A stretch of DNA of 64,000 nt from Nitrospirota bacterium (GCA_016234115.1 JACRHD010000065.1:62001-126000); one strand, 5' to 3'; shown: positions 9,061 to 19,923, numbered from the stretch's first letter. Made by a program: numbers and translations. The notes: generated from the sequence alone by a model not told the origin.

Positions 9061-9849
9061 TCAGCCGGTTTTCGCCATTGCGATAATGCGCGTCATTTCG
9101 TTTTGCAAGTCCGTAAAATTTATGTTAAGGACATATTCAAAAACCGGAATTCCCAGTATAAGGAGCAGGAACCCCAGGAAAATATTCAACGGCATTACAA
9201 TAAAATATATATTCATCTGGGGCGCCACCTTGTATAAGAAACCCGTCAGGATATTGCTCAACAGCAGTCCGACGATGACAGGGGCCCCGATCTTCAAAGC
9301 GAGAACAAAAAGTTTATTGCCCAGTGACAACACTTCAGGGATGACCGGCATAATGTTCACCTGTCCCGAAGGCAGCAATTCATAACTTTTCACAAATATA
9401 TATATGATTTCGTGATGAACGTCCATGACCAGAAAATACAGCATTGTCATAACTCCCATGACCTCCGAAATCTGCGTAGACTGGCCGAATTCGGGGTTAA
9501 AGACGGATGCTGCGGACAAGCCCATTGACTGGCTGATGAATTGACCCGCCAGGTTGACCGCCATAAAAATAATTCTGACCGTAAACCCCAGGGCAAAGGC
9601 AATCAGCAATTCCTTTAACACCAGCAGGAATATCGCGTCCTCGCGGATTTCGACTCTTACCACAGGCGTCAGCATGATCGCTATGAACACCGCCAGACCC
9701 AGCCTGAATTGACCCGGCAGCTCCTTGCCGCCGATGACGGGAAGAAGACTGACAAAGATGCTGCTCCTTATGAGTATGATCATAAAGTTGGTAATGTATG
9801 GAGCAAGCGCGTTAATGTTGTTTGTCGTTATGTTGTTCGGCAAAGTCAT
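9061..9849 (-). CDS. fliR: Flagellar export protein FliR
   Basis: 262 aa multi-TM; ALGFTVRIIFMAVNLAGQFISQSMGLSAASVFNPEFG. Confidence 0.93.
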   Translation of the reverse strand: MTLPNNITTNNINALAPYITNFMIILIRSSIFVSLLPVIGGKELPGQFRLGLAVFIAIMLTPVVRVEIREDAIFLLVLKELLIAFALGFTVRIIFMAVNLAGQFISQSMGLSAASVFNPEFGQSTQISEVMGVMTMLYFLVMDVHHEIIYIFVKSYELLPSGQVNIMPVIPEVLSLGNKLFVLALKIGAPVIVGLLLSNILTGFLYKVAPQMNIYFIVMPLNIFLGFLLLILGIPVFEYVLNINFTDLQNEMTRIIAMAKTG

Positions 9850-9918
9850 AGAGTCTCCCGCAAAAAACTCTTCTTATCCTCACAGGTCCTTATCTTTCCG
9901 GCTTCCATCTTCATATTG

Positions 9919-10188
9919 TCACCTAATATAATTCGGTATCTGCTGTATCAAGTTGGTCGTAAAGGCCATGAGTTTGCCTGCCATCCACGGCATGAGAAGA
10001 AAGAGACAGACAAACACCGCAAGCATCTTGGGCACGAACGTCAGCGTAAACTCCTGTATCTGTGTTATTGTCTGAAAAAAACCGACCAGTACGCCCACTA
10101 CCAGTCCGACAAGAAGCGGCGGACCCGCAACAAGCATAGTGGTCTTAAACATTTCCTCCGAGATACCCCGCACAAATTCCGGCGTCAT
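9919..10188 (-). CDS. fliQ: Flagellar export protein FliQ
   Basis: 89 aa; GPPLLVGLVVGVLVGFFQTITQIQEFTLTFVPKML. Confidence 0.95.
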   Translation of the reverse strand: MTPEFVRGISEEMFKTTMLVAGPPLLVGLVVGVLVGFFQTITQIQEFTLTFVPKMLAVFVCLFLLMPWMAGKLMAFTTNLIQQIPNYIR

Positions 10189-10958
10189 GCGAAACTCCTT
10201 ACCAGTGACCCCATTATCAGGTTCCAGCCGTCAACGAGCACAAACAGGAGAAGCTTAAAAGGCAGAGATATCATGACCGGCGGGAGCATCATCATACCCA
10301 TACTGAGCAGTATGCTGGAGATCACCATATCTATAACAAGAAACGGCAGGAACAGTAAAAATCCTATCTCAAACGACGTCTTCAATTCGCTTATCGCAAA
10401 GGCGGGAACGAGTACGCTTATCGACAGGTCCCGGGGATTTTCAGGAACAGGCTGTTTCGACAGACCGACAAACAGCGCGATGTCCTTCTGCCTTGTCTGC
10501 TTGAGCATAAATTCCTTCAGCGGCGGCAACGCCTCGTCCACGGCCTCTCCAAGGTCCACCTCGTCCTGCATATAAGGCGTCACGGCCTTATCGTTTATCA
10601 CGTCTATCGTGGGAGACATTATATAAAATGTCAGAAACAGGGAAAGCCCGATTATGACCGGGTTCGGCGGGATGGACTGTCCGCCGAACGCATGACGCAA
10701 AAAAGACAACACCACGACGATGCGGGTGAACGATGTAAACATAATCAGCACGGCCGGCAGGAAAGAAAGAAAACTGATCACCAGGAATATCTGGATCAGG
10801 GGGTTGTCTATTTCACTGAAGTCGATAGCATGAGCGGGGGGCGCGCCCGCAAGAATAAACATTAAAAGAAAGGAGCACGTCATCGTAATTCTGGAAAGAC
10901 GCCCTTTCGCGGTCCTTTTAATATTTGAAATTTGAAATTTGAAATTTGAGATTCTCAT
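10185..10958 (-). CDS. fliP: Flagellar export protein FliP
   Basis: TSFTRIVVVLSFLRHAFGGQSIPPNPVIIGLSLFLTFYIMSP. True start may be the internal MTCSFLLMFILAGAPPAHA. Confidence 0.96.
   Translation of the reverse strand: MRISNFKFQISNIKRTAKGRLSRITMTCSFLLMFILAGAPPAHAIDFSEIDNPLIQIFLVISFLSFLPAVLIMFTSFTRIVVVLSFLRHAFGGQSIPPNPVIIGLSLFLTFYIMSPTIDVINDKAVTPYMQDEVDLGEAVDEALPPLKEFMLKQTRQKDIALFVGLSKQPVPENPRDLSISVLVPAFAISELKTSFEIGFLLFLPFLVIDMVISSILLSMGMMMLPPVMISLPFKLLLFVLVDGWNLIMGSLVRSFA
10923..10950. repeat. Heptamer array, core ATTTGAA, in the 5' end of fliP
   Basis: atttgaa atttgaa atttgaa atttgag; encodes SNFKFQISN on the minus strand. Confidence 0.93.
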
Positions 10959-11269
10959 TTCCCCTCTGCCTTTATCCTCGCCCTGAAGCGTTCAAATTTG
11001 TTATGAAAGGCTTCACCCTCCGGCAATTCGAGTTCTCCCTCACCGAAGGTCTTCAGCAGCCTCATCTCGTTCGGGGTAACGCCTAATATCAGGACCTCCT
11101 TGCCCACCCTCAACGCGGCAACGCCCTTTTTGGGGCCGAACGGCTGGTAGCCGACAATGCTCATGAAACCGGTACCGGCCTGTTTCTTTTTAAAAATAAA
11201 AGCCGTTGCGACGATAAGCAGAACTACAAAAACGAGCGCCGCCGCCATCTGTACATACGCGCCTGTCAT
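10955..11269 (-). CDS. fliO: FliO-like flagellar export protein
   Basis: 104 aa, single TM, VGKEVLILGVTPNEMRLLKTF; between fliN and fliP. Confidence 0.8.
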   Translation of the reverse strand: MTGAYVQMAAALVFVVLLIVATAFIFKKKQAGTGFMSIVGYQPFGPKKGVAALRVGKEVLILGVTPNEMRLLKTFGEGELELPEGEAFHNKFERFRARIKAEGK

Positions 11270-11595
11270 TTCAGTTGAGTCAGCCTTTCCGACGGACTTA
11301 TGATGTCCGTAAGTCTGACGCCGAATTTTTCATTCACGACGACAACCTCTCCCCTTGCTATGAGCCTGTTATTTGCCAGTATCTCCATCGGTTCGCCCGC
11401 GAGTTTTTCAAGCTCGATAACAGAGCCCTGTCCAAGCTGCAAAAGCTCCTTTATCAGCATCCTTGTCCTTCCTAACTGGACGGTAATTTCAACGGGGATA
11501 TCAAGAAGGAAATCTATGTCCCTTGATGTTGTCGTCGTCTGCCTGTTTTCATCTTTCAAATTTTCAAATTCGTGCTGCTGGACGTCCTGAACCAT
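11266..11595 (-). CDS. fliN: Flagellar switch protein FliN
   Basis: LLDIPVEITVQLGRTRMLIKELLQLGQGSVIELEKLAGEPMEILANNRLIARGEVVVVNEKFGVRL. Confidence 0.97.
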   Translation of the reverse strand: MVQDVQQHEFENLKDENRQTTTTSRDIDFLLDIPVEITVQLGRTRMLIKELLQLGQGSVIELEKLAGEPMEILANNRLIARGEVVVVNEKFGVRLTDIISPSERLTQLK

Positions 11596-11610
11596 AAAGC
11601 CTCCTTTAGC

Positions 11611-11691
11611 GTTAATCGCCGATCGTTATTCGTTAAACGCCGGTTGTTCTTCAAGGACCGGTCAACGAACGACCTGTAACGATCAGCAAAT
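11611..11691. repeat. Degenerate heptamer repeat with inverted half (hairpin) between fliN and fliM
   Basis: gttaatc gccgatc gttattc gttaaac ... with GATCGTTA/TAACGATC and TTCGTT/AACGAA arms. Confidence 0.6.
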
Positions 11692-11694
11692 TCT

Positions 11695-12669
11695 TCATCC
11701 GATAACCCCGGTCAGCTTCACCGCCTGATTTCCCCTGCTTACGCCCGGCAGTCCTTTAAATTTAGGAGAGCTTTCCACCCTGACTACCATCTCCTCCGTA
11801 ACCGATTTCCCGAGATTGATTACAGTCCCGACTTCAAAATTCATGATGTCCTTGAAATAGACGGTCATTCTGCCTACATCCGCCGTCAAGTTTACATATG
11901 TCTCCATAAGCGTGTCTTTCATGACCTGGGTCCATCTCTGGTCCGTCTCGAACTTGTCGCCGTGTATGCCGGAATAGAGCTTCTCCTTTACCGGTTCGAC
12001 CATCGAGTAAGGAATGCAGAAGAACATCCTTCCTGCGAAGTCCTCTATCTCAATCAGCACCTCGACATTTATGACGATCTCGGCCGGGGTGACGATAGTG
12101 ACGAACTGGGGGTTGATCTCGGAGCTGAGATATTCAGGCAGCAAGGGGGATATGCCGCTCCATGCCGCGCCTAGGTCCTTTAAGGCCATTTTGACGACCT
12201 TCTGGATCACCCTCTGCTCAATCGGCGTAAAGGCCCGCCCCTCGGATTTGATGTGCTTGGCGCTTGCCCCCCCGAAGAAAAATTCGATCAGGGCAAAAAC
12301 AAGAGGGGCCTCGAACACGAGCAGTGAATATCCCTTCAGCGGCTCCATCTTGAATACATTAATACTGGAAGGCACCGGAATGGTCTTTATAAAGTCGCCG
12401 AACTTAATGACCTCTACGGACTGTATGCTGATATCTATAAATTTCATAAGGAGAGAGGACACTGAGTTCCGGAACAGTCTCGCGAAGCCTTCATTTGCTA
12501 TTTCGAGACCGGGCATACGTCCACGGATAATACGCTCCTGATTTGCAAAATCGTAGGCCCTGATCCCGCCTATGATTTTGTCCCGGGCGTCTTCCGTGTC
12601 TATCTCGCCCGACGCCACCCCTTTTAGCAGGGCATCGACTTCATCCTGTGAAAGTATTTTATCCGTCAT
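11695..12669 (-). CDS. fliM: Flagellar switch protein FliM
   Basis: KILSQDEVDALLKGV...RIIRGRMPGLEIANEGFARLFRNSVS. Confidence 0.97.
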   Translation of the reverse strand: MTDKILSQDEVDALLKGVASGEIDTEDARDKIIGGIRAYDFANQERIIRGRMPGLEIANEGFARLFRNSVSSLLMKFIDISIQSVEVIKFGDFIKTIPVPSSINVFKMEPLKGYSLLVFEAPLVFALIEFFFGGASAKHIKSEGRAFTPIEQRVIQKVVKMALKDLGAAWSGISPLLPEYLSSEINPQFVTIVTPAEIVINVEVLIEIEDFAGRMFFCIPYSMVEPVKEKLYSGIHGDKFETDQRWTQVMKDTLMETYVNLTADVGRMTVYFKDIMNFEVGTVINLGKSVTEEMVVRVESSPKFKGLPGVSRGNQAVKLTGVIG

Positions 12670-13163
12670 TGCATTACAAACTCTGTAAAATAAAGGTTTT
12701 TAAAAGCATCTTTTTCCATGCCCATTATCTGGTTGGTCCTGAAAAGTATTTCATCTTTCAACTGAAACTTTCCCTCCGGACTCGATATCGACGTAAGAGA
12801 TTTACTGCTCACAAGCGTAATAATGGTGTCCCTCAACTGAGGGACCTTTTCCTTGACGACCTCCTCCAGAGTGATTTCCGATATCTCAAACTGGATAGTC
12901 ACCTTGAGGTACCTGCCGTGCTCCGATAGATTAAGCACAAAAGGGTCGAGGGCGACAATGGATGTCTTTCCGGCTTTCTGTTCTTTCTGCCCGGTATCAT
13001 CGCCTCCGCCTTTGCCGGCTAATAATTTATAACCGGCAAACCCGCCCGCGCCGAGCACGAGAGACGCGGCTATGATTATGATGAGCAGCTTCTTGTTTCC
13101 CTTTTTTTTCTTTGGATCTTCCTCGGGTTTTTCAACCTGGATATCATCTTTTTCATCTGGCAT
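12666..13163 (-). CDS. fliL: Flagellar basal body-associated protein FliL
   Basis: N-terminal TM plus ALDPFVLNLSEHGRYLKVTIQFEI; 5' of fliM. Confidence 0.9.
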   Translation of the reverse strand: MPDEKDDIQVEKPEEDPKKKKGNKKLLIIIIAASLVLGAGGFAGYKLLAGKGGGDDTGQKEQKAGKTSIVALDPFVLNLSEHGRYLKVTIQFEISEITLEEVVKEKVPQLRDTIITLVSSKSLTSISSPEGKFQLKDEILFRTNQIMGMEKDAFKNLYFTEFVMQ

Positions 13164-13255
13164 TCTGCAAGCCCTCCGGGATGTTTTTCATATTATTTTT
13201 GACGTTGCCCTTAAAAATGAGATTCATAAACGCTTCATCCTCGTTTCCATTTATT

Positions 13256-13271
13256 ATCAAATATCGTGCCT
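13256..13271 (-). promoter_or_regulatory. Weak sigma-54-like element upstream of fliL
   Basis: Reverse strand AGGCACGATATTTGAT; -24 GGCACG good, but -12 TTGA lacks the usual GC. Confidence 0.25.
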
Positions 13272-13365
13272 GTTCTAATCCCTTGATAAATAGCGATTTA
13301 GAAACAGCGTGAAACGTCAAAATAATGACCGTAGGGTGGATAGTTGGCTATCCTGTCCATGAATT

Positions 13366-13392
13366 TAAGATATTCTGTTCATCTGCCGTAAA
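13366..13392 (+). promoter_or_regulatory. Candidate sigma-28 promoter upstream of the GGDEF gene
   Basis: TAAG-N15-GCCGTAAA compared with TAAA-N15-GCCGATAA. Confidence 0.4.
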
Positions 13393-13436
13393 TATTACTC
13401 ATGCAAATTGAGCCTGCTTAGTTAATAAGGAGAAAA

Positions 13437-14723
13437 TTGATGACTCAGAAAGCTTGTATTAAGGAAATTGATATAGCATCCTTTGAGGAAAAGGTCTATG
13501 TCATAGCGGATGAATTACTCGGCATTCTTAAAGAGTTGTCGCGGGAAAATCAGAAGCAGATAAACTGCAAACTGATCGCCGAGAAGATGTCGCAGAGAGA
13601 GACTGTTAAAAGCGCCCTGGCCCATAACCCCGCCGCGACGTCAGACACCGATATTGTTCAGTTAAGAGAAATAGCCAACACAGTTATAGAAAAGTTCTCG
13701 GAGATGGTCCCTTCTCATATTACGGAGAACCTGAGCGTTTTTAAGGACGCTCTTGACAGGAAGGGTATCTCCGGCAATGCTACGGACTGGCTTGATTCCC
13801 CTCTCGACATTCTAAAAAAATATATAGCTTCCATTTCAGGCAGGAATAAAGAGCTTGAGGAATTTATGAAACAGACAATATCGCATCTTTCAGCTATCGA
13901 AAGACCCCTGGCCAGTGAATTGTCCTCCCAGAAGCAGAAATTTACCGAAGACAGGAAGTTCGAGGAGGATTTAAACAAATATATGAGTACGATGAAAGAT
14001 GAATGCAATGCCTTCACCGACATCACCGCGATCAAAACGGCTTTCATGGGCAAGATAGAAAATATCAGCAAGGGCTTTGAAAAAAAGAGAGAAAAGGACA
14101 TATTGCGTCTGAAGGAAACGGAAAAGACACTGGAAGACATGAGCAAACGGATGAACGAAGTCAAGCATGAAGCCGAGGAAATAAGAAAAAGATCTCAGGA
14201 GATTGAAATCGAAGTCTATCGCGATGCCCTCACCGGGCTTCATAACCGCAAAGCATATGATGAAAGGATGACGGAAACTCTGGCAAATGCGGAGAGGTAT
14301 GATCTCATAGCGTCACTGATGGTCTGTGATATAGATTTCTTCAAAAAAATCAATGACACCTTTGGCCACAAGGTCGGGGACCTTGCTCTGAAAAAACTTG
14401 CCGACTTCCTCAGGGAGCGTCTGAGGAAAAACGATTTCATTTCAAGATACGGAGGAGAAGAATTTGTCATTATCCTCCCGCATACGGATATCAGTGGAGC
14501 GATTATAGCCGGAGAGGGCATAAGATCTTATATCGCGCGATCGGTCTTTTCATACAAAAGCCGGGAAATCCCCCTTACGATCAGTGTCGGCATCAGTTCA
14601 TTTAAAAAGGGTGATACCGTCACCTCAGTATTCGAGAGGGCCGACCAGGCCCTTTATCTTGCAAAAAAATCAGGCAGAAATGCCGTAAAAACTGAAAACG
14701 ATATTGTCGTCGAGCCGTCCTGA
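13437..14723 (+). CDS. GGDEF-domain diguanylate cyclase
   Basis: DALTGLHNRKAYDERM...RKNDFISRYGGEEFVIILP: active GGEEF and an RxxD I-site five residues upstream. Confidence 0.93.
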   Translation: MMTQKACIKEIDIASFEEKVYVIADELLGILKELSRENQKQINCKLIAEKMSQRETVKSALAHNPAATSDTDIVQLREIANTVIEKFSEMVPSHITENLSVFKDALDRKGISGNATDWLDSPLDILKKYIASISGRNKELEEFMKQTISHLSAIERPLASELSSQKQKFTEDRKFEEDLNKYMSTMKDECNAFTDITAIKTAFMGKIENISKGFEKKREKDILRLKETEKTLEDMSKRMNEVKHEAEEIRKRSQEIEIEVYRDALTGLHNRKAYDERMTETLANAERYDLIASLMVCDIDFFKKINDTFGHKVGDLALKKLADFLRERLRKNDFISRYGGEEFVIILPHTDISGAIIAGEGIRSYIARSVFSYKSREIPLTISVGISSFKKGDTVTSVFERADQALYLAKKSGRNAVKTENDIVVEPS

Positions 14724-14843
14724 AAACTCCTGAATTACTACTTGCGGCAGCGCTGATAAGAAGCAGTATGCCTGTTGCCGCCTCTGCCGAGTCTCTTCAA
14801 CCAGACCGGCAATTTACGGATCACAGACTTTCCCGGCGACCGC

Positions 14844-14871
14844 TAAAGTAATAATTCCCAAGTTCCGATAA
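14844..14871 (+). promoter_or_regulatory. Candidate sigma-28 promoter upstream of the chemotaxis operon
   Basis: TAAA-N16-TCCGATAA, about 60 nt before the HEAT gene ATG. Confidence 0.45.
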
Positions 14872-14932
14872 TTATGCATGAGAAAGCCGGGCCGTAATAT
14901 ATTTCAAGTTAATACTATCTTGAGGTAACAAA

Positions 14933-16357
14933 ATGCACAAGGCAAAAATTTCAGGTCTTATCAAAAATCTCGGGCATCCCGACGCCTCCAGAAGACGGGC
15001 CGCCGCTGAGGCATTGGCTGAAGGCGATGAGAGGGCCGTCTACCCGCTGATCAGGGCGCTGAGGGACGATAATTACGGAGTGCAGGACGCCGCAATCAAT
15101 TCTCTTAAGAGAATAAAACAGGAAATTACCGCGTACATGGTCCTTCCTCTTCTCAGGGAAGAGGCTTTTCTCAGGAATACCGCTTTAATGATCCTCAGAG
15201 AAATGGGACAAATTGCCGTTCCTCTTCTTCCGGTCCTTCTGAAGGACAAGGATGACGATATCAGGAAGTTCGCGGTGGATATAATTCATGATGTTCAATA
15301 CTGCGATTACCCGGAGAAACTGATTGAAATGCTCACCGGCGATCCCAACCCGAATGTAAGGGCGGCTGCGGCAAAAACCCTGGGGGCGCTCAATTACAGG
15401 GAAGCGGTCCCTCATCTTGTGGCAGCGCTGAATGATGAGGAGTGGGTTCGTTTTTCCGTACTCGAAGCCCTTACCGTGCTGCGGGACGAAGGCTCCGTCG
15501 ATTCCATAGTAGCCCTTATGAACAACCCCTCGGAGGCAATAAGACTCGCTGCCGTTGAGGTATTGGGCAAAATCGGCTCTTCGAAGGCTCGGGACCACCT
15601 GATGGGGCATTTCTCGAAAGCGGAGGGGTTCGAAAAAAGGGCGACCCTGACAAGCCTTGTTCAGTTGGAGACCGTCCCGTCTTCGCCCGGCACATTCGAT
15701 GACCTTGTGGCCATGCTCAGAGGCGGCGATTGGGAAGACAGATTTATTGCAATTAAAGGATTATTGCTGCTGGGGGATGAGCGCGCGGTCTTTCATATGA
15801 TAGATGTCGCCGGATCGATTGATTTTTCCTCTCCCGACAGAGACGAGAAAATACAGGCCGTCAGAGAAGCGGTCAGCAGCTTCGGGTGCAATGATACCCT
15901 TATTAAAATTATTGAAGATGACAGCGTGAAATACAGGGGGAAGTCCCTGGCGGTGGAAATAGCCGGAGATTTAAAATGCACTTCTGCTGTCCCGTCTCTC
16001 ATAAAACTTATAAGGAGCGAATTCAGGGACCTGAGAAGGTCCAGCGCCCAGTCGCTCGGACAAATCGACGGCGAAGAAGCCAGGGAGCATCTGATAGAGG
16101 CCATCAGGGACCACGACAGCCACGTCAGGAAGTCGTCCGTGATCGCGCTCGGCAAGCTTTGTGAAATGTCGGCGTTCGAGCCCCTCATGAGACTGCTCCA
16201 CAAAGAAGTCTACTACGATGTCATCGAGGAAATAATCCATGCGCTTCTTCATATCAACACCACGCTGCTCCTGTCTCGCATCGGCGAATTGGACGAGCGT
16301 ATCCGCGAGACCGCCGCGAGGCATGCGTCATCGTTCAATTCGGGGGTTTCATGCTGA
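14933..16357 (+). CDS. HEAT-repeat protein, first gene of the chemotaxis operon
   Basis: 474 aa of helical repeats such as DASRRRAAAEALAEGDERAVYPLIRALRD and NPNVRAAAAKTLGALNYREAVPHLVAALND; overlaps the start of cheR. Confidence 0.9.
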   Translation: MHKAKISGLIKNLGHPDASRRRAAAEALAEGDERAVYPLIRALRDDNYGVQDAAINSLKRIKQEITAYMVLPLLREEAFLRNTALMILREMGQIAVPLLPVLLKDKDDDIRKFAVDIIHDVQYCDYPEKLIEMLTGDPNPNVRAAAAKTLGALNYREAVPHLVAALNDEEWVRFSVLEALTVLRDEGSVDSIVALMNNPSEAIRLAAVEVLGKIGSSKARDHLMGHFSKAEGFEKRATLTSLVQLETVPSSPGTFDDLVAMLRGGDWEDRFIAIKGLLLLGDERAVFHMIDVAGSIDFSSPDRDEKIQAVREAVSSFGCNDTLIKIIEDDSVKYRGKSLAVEIAGDLKCTSAVPSLIKLIRSEFRDLRRSSAQSLGQIDGEEAREHLIEAIRDHDSHVRKSSVIALGKLCEMSAFEPLMRLLHKEVYYDVIEEIIHALLHINTTLLLSRIGELDERIRETAARHASSFNSGVSC

Positions 16358-17175
16358 ATATCCCACTGCCGGATTCCACCTTCAGAGATTTGAGGGACTA
16401 TATATATGAAAAGAGCGGGATATATATTGCGGACACAAAAAAATATCTGATCGAAAACAGGCTCCTGAGAATTTTGCAGGAAAAAAACCTGAACAGTTTT
16501 GAAGACTATCTGAGACTCATAAAGTCCGGCTCAAACGGAAACGAGCACGCCAGGCTCTTTGACGCGGTGACGACAAATGAAACCTACTTTTTCAGGGAAC
16601 CGGACCAGCTCAATATTTTTGTAAACGAAATCATGCCCCGGCTGTCGGCCCAGAAAAAGGGCTCTCAACCCGTGAGGATATGGTCCGCGGCATGCTCGAC
16701 CGGAGAGGAGCCGTATACTCTTGCAATGATGCTTCTTGAAAAAGGATACGCCCGGAAGCAGTTTGAGATATCGGGCTCGGACCTGAGCGAAGCCGTATTG
16801 CAGTCCTCCAGGACCGCCTTATATAATTCATACTCCGTCAGAAACATTCCCGAACAATACCTCAGAAAATATTTTTCCGGCAACGGCCAGACATATTCCC
16901 TCGGCTCATCAGTCAAGAGTATGGTCAAATTCATGAAAATAAACCTTATAGATGATAAGAATACGGGACCGCTCCGGAATACGGACGTGATCTTCTGCAG
17001 AAACACCCTTATCTATTTCGACGTGAAGTCAAAACAGAGGGTGACCTCCAACCTCTATAATTGCCTGAATCCCGGAGGTTATCTGTTTATAGGCTCCTCG
17101 GAAAGCCTGCATAATATTACGAGGGCCTTCAGGCCGAACGTGTTGAACAGAGTAATCGCTTATCAGAAGGTGTGA
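16351..17175 (+). CDS. cheR: Chemotaxis methyltransferase CheR
   Basis: VTTNETYFFREPDQL, VRIWSAACSTGEEPYTLAMML, DVIFCRNTLIYFD. Confidence 0.96.
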   Translation: MLNIPLPDSTFRDLRDYIYEKSGIYIADTKKYLIENRLLRILQEKNLNSFEDYLRLIKSGSNGNEHARLFDAVTTNETYFFREPDQLNIFVNEIMPRLSAQKKGSQPVRIWSAACSTGEEPYTLAMMLLEKGYARKQFEISGSDLSEAVLQSSRTALYNSYSVRNIPEQYLRKYFSGNGQTYSLGSSVKSMVKFMKINLIDDKNTGPLRNTDVIFCRNTLIYFDVKSKQRVTSNLYNCLNPGGYLFIGSSESLHNITRAFRPNVLNRVIAYQKV

Positions 17176-17221
17176 AAATGAATATGCTTGAAAATAATAA
17201 TTTCTGTATCGAGGTGATGTC

Positions 17222-17602
17222 ATGAAAATTATGATCGTAGATGATTGCCTGACCACAAGGAAGCTGCTGGGTCATTACCTGAAGTCGCGGGGATATTCAG
17301 TCGTCTTCGCTGAAAACGGTCTCGACGCCCTGGAAAAGCTCGGCACGGACAGGGTAAACCTGATAATGACGGACCTGAATATGCCGTATATGGACGGCAT
17401 GGAGCTGATAAAGGCGCTCAAGGCCGACCCCCAGTTGTCGGAAATCCCGGTCCTGATGGTTACGACTGAAAACGATACCGACGAGAGGAACCGGGCGTTT
17501 CATTTCGGGGTGGACGGTTATCTGGTAAAACCCGTTACCGGAGACGCGATCGCGGAAAACATTAAAAATATTTTAAGACAGATGTTTACAACGGGAGGTT
17601 AA
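17222..17602 (+). CDS. CheY-like response regulator
   Basis: [25 protein letters not shown]; receiver D/D/K residues; [13 protein letters not shown]. Confidence 0.93.
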   Translation: MKIMIVDDCLTTRKLLGHYLKSRGYSVVFAENGLDALEKLGTDRVNLIMTDLNMPYMDGMELIKALKADPQLSEIPVLMVTTENDTDERNRAFHFGVDGYLVKPVTGDAIAENIKNILRQMFTTGG

Positions 17603-17603
17603 C

Positions 17604-18005
17604 ATGCCGGATTACAAAATGAGGATTCTTGTTGTCGACGACTTCTCGACCATGAGAAGGATAGTAAAAAATCTCTTACGACAGATCGGATACGAGTATA
17701 TTGAGGAAGCCGAGGACGGAGCGCAGGCATATTCGAAATTGAAAAACGGCGGGTTCGGCTTTGTCGTCAGCGACTGGAACATGCCTAACATGGACGGCCT
17801 CGACCTTGTAAAGAAAGTCAGGAGCGACCCGGAGCTGAAAGACCTGCCGATTCTCATGGTAACAGCCGAGGCTGAAAAAGAAAAGGTCATAACAGCCATA
17901 CAGGCGGGGGTCAACAACTACATCGTAAAACCTTTTACAGGCGAGACCCTGAAGGAAAAAATGGACAAAATATTCGAAAGACTTCAGGCCCAGGCCAAAT
18001 GTTAA
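17604..18005 (+). CDS. cheY: Chemotaxis response regulator CheY
   Basis: [23 protein letters not shown]...[19 protein letters not shown]...[16 protein letters not shown]. Confidence 0.95.
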   Translation: MPDYKMRILVVDDFSTMRRIVKNLLRQIGYEYIEEAEDGAQAYSKLKNGGFGFVVSDWNMPNMDGLDLVKKVRSDPELKDLPILMVTAEAEKEKVITAIQAGVNNYIVKPFTGETLKEKMDKIFERLQAQAKC

Positions 18006-18032
18006 CTTAAAAATATCACCCGGAGATACCCT

Positions 18033-19907
18033 GTGAACGACGAAATGGAAGAGATAATACAGGAATTCATCACGGAGGCCGAGGAATCTCTCGACAAGAT
18101 AGAGCCGCGCTTTGTGGAGCTTGAACAGAAAGGCCGGGACGCGGAGCTTCTCAATGATATATTCAGGTCCATGCACACGATCAAGGGGGCTGCCGGGTTT
18201 CTCGGTTTTCAGTTGATTGTGGACGTCGCGCACGCCGCGGAAAATATAATGAAGAAACTCAGGGACGGCGAGATTGTAGTTTCAAAGCCCATGATGGACG
18301 CCATACTTAAATCCATCGATATGCTCAGACTGCTTCTCGGACACCTGAAAGAAAAAGACGGCGTTGAAGAAGATGTCGCGCCCCTTGTGCAGAATCTGAA
18401 CAGCGTCCTGAAGGCCGCCATGTCGCAAACGGCAGATGCCGCGCAGACTGAAACGCCCGGAAATACCCCTGAACAGGCCTCAGTAACGGTCCCCCCGGCC
18501 CGGGAGGCAGCAGGGCGAGAGTCCGCCGGCTTTACCGGCGCGTCCGCGCCCGAGCCACATAAAGACGCCGGGGAAAAGCTGCCGGGACCCGAAGCCGTCA
18601 AAGACGCGGGCAACGGAGCGGCCCGGACGGAGAACCCGCCTGTCTCCGCGGAGAGCGAACAGAAGCCCAACGAGATGATACAGGCGGCCAAAGATAACGT
18701 CCAGAAGGCCCAGAACTTGCGGGTCGATGTCGGCAGAATCGATAAGGTCATGGACCTCGCCGGCGAAGTGGTCCTTGTAAGAAACAGGCTCCTCAACATA
18801 TCCAGCTATTTCGACATGAAATATACCGACGACCCCATGTCTGAAATACTTATGGAATCCGTCGCTTTCCTGGACCGCGTCACTTCCGATATGCAGATCG
18901 CGGTAATGAAGATGAGGATGCAGCCCATCCAGAAGATATTAAGCAAATTCCCGAGACTTGTCAGAGACATGTCCGCGACCGTAAAGAAAGATGTCGAGCT
19001 GCAGATATTCGGCGAAGGGACGGAAGTCGACAAGACCGTAATTGAAAATATCGGCGATCCGATGACTCACATATTAAGAAACTCCATCGATCACGGCCTC
19101 GAAACCGCAGAGGAAAGGACCGCAAAGGGAAAGTCCCCGAAAGGAAAGATCGTCATCAACACCTACCAGAGGGGCACGCAGATAGTTATTGAGATAACGG
19201 ACGACGGCAGGGGACTGGACATAGACAGGCTGAAGAAGAAGGCCATTGACAAAGGACTTCTGACGGAGGAAGAGGCGCGCAAGATGTCCGACGAGGACGC
19301 GATGAACATCATATTCCTTCCCGGTTTCTCCACCAAGGACGTCGCGACCGAGCTCAGCGGACGGGGAGTGGGAATGGACGTCGTAAAAACAAATATATCC
19401 CTCTTGAACGGTTACGTTGAAGTATCGACCGAAAAAGACGCAGGGACTACTTTCAGACTGGTCATACCATTGACACTGGCGATAATCCAGGCCTTAATGG
19501 TAGAAGTAGACGGCGCCAAATATGCCATTCCGCTCTCGCCCATCGAAGAGACCCTTAAGGTCTCCCCGAATGACATCACCAATATTACAGGTCAAAATGT
19601 CATCGTTATACGGGACAAGATATGCCCCCTCTTTGAGCTGAGCGGCATTCTCGGGATAGGATCATCAAACGGACACGATGATGCTGATTATAAATACATC
19701 ATTGTCATATCCATGGGGGACAGGAAATTCTGTGTGGCCGTGGACCGTCTTGTGGGACAGGAAGAAGTCGTGATAAAAACGCTGAACGGGCTCGATACCA
19801 CATCCTCTTACGTTTTAGGCGCAACGATCACGGGCGACGGCAAGGTCGTTTTCATACTTGATGTCGCCGCTATTTCAAGGAACATGGTTGGACTTGTCAG
19901 ATCTTAG
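18033..19907 (+). CDS. cheA: Chemotaxis histidine kinase CheA
   Basis: HPt [28 protein letters not shown]; CheW-like C-terminus. Confidence 0.97.
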   Translation: MNDEMEEIIQEFITEAEESLDKIEPRFVELEQKGRDAELLNDIFRSMHTIKGAAGFLGFQLIVDVAHAAENIMKKLRDGEIVVSKPMMDAILKSIDMLRLLLGHLKEKDGVEEDVAPLVQNLNSVLKAAMSQTADAAQTETPGNTPEQASVTVPPAREAAGRESAGFTGASAPEPHKDAGEKLPGPEAVKDAGNGAARTENPPVSAESEQKPNEMIQAAKDNVQKAQNLRVDVGRIDKVMDLAGEVVLVRNRLLNISSYFDMKYTDDPMSEILMESVAFLDRVTSDMQIAVMKMRMQPIQKILSKFPRLVRDMSATVKKDVELQIFGEGTEVDKTVIENIGDPMTHILRNSIDHGLETAEERTAKGKSPKGKIVINTYQRGTQIVIEITDDGRGLDIDRLKKKAIDKGLLTEEEARKMSDEDAMNIIFLPGFSTKDVATELSGRGVGMDVVKTNISLLNGYVEVSTEKDAGTTFRLVIPLTLAIIQALMVEVDGAKYAIPLSPIEETLKVSPNDITNITGQNVIVIRDKICPLFELSGILGIGSSNGHDDADYKYIIVISMGDRKFCVAVDRLVGQEEVVIKTLNGLDTTSSYVLGATITGDGKVVFILDVAAISRNMVGLVRS

Positions 19908-19923
19908 AAAGGAAGAACTGTTT

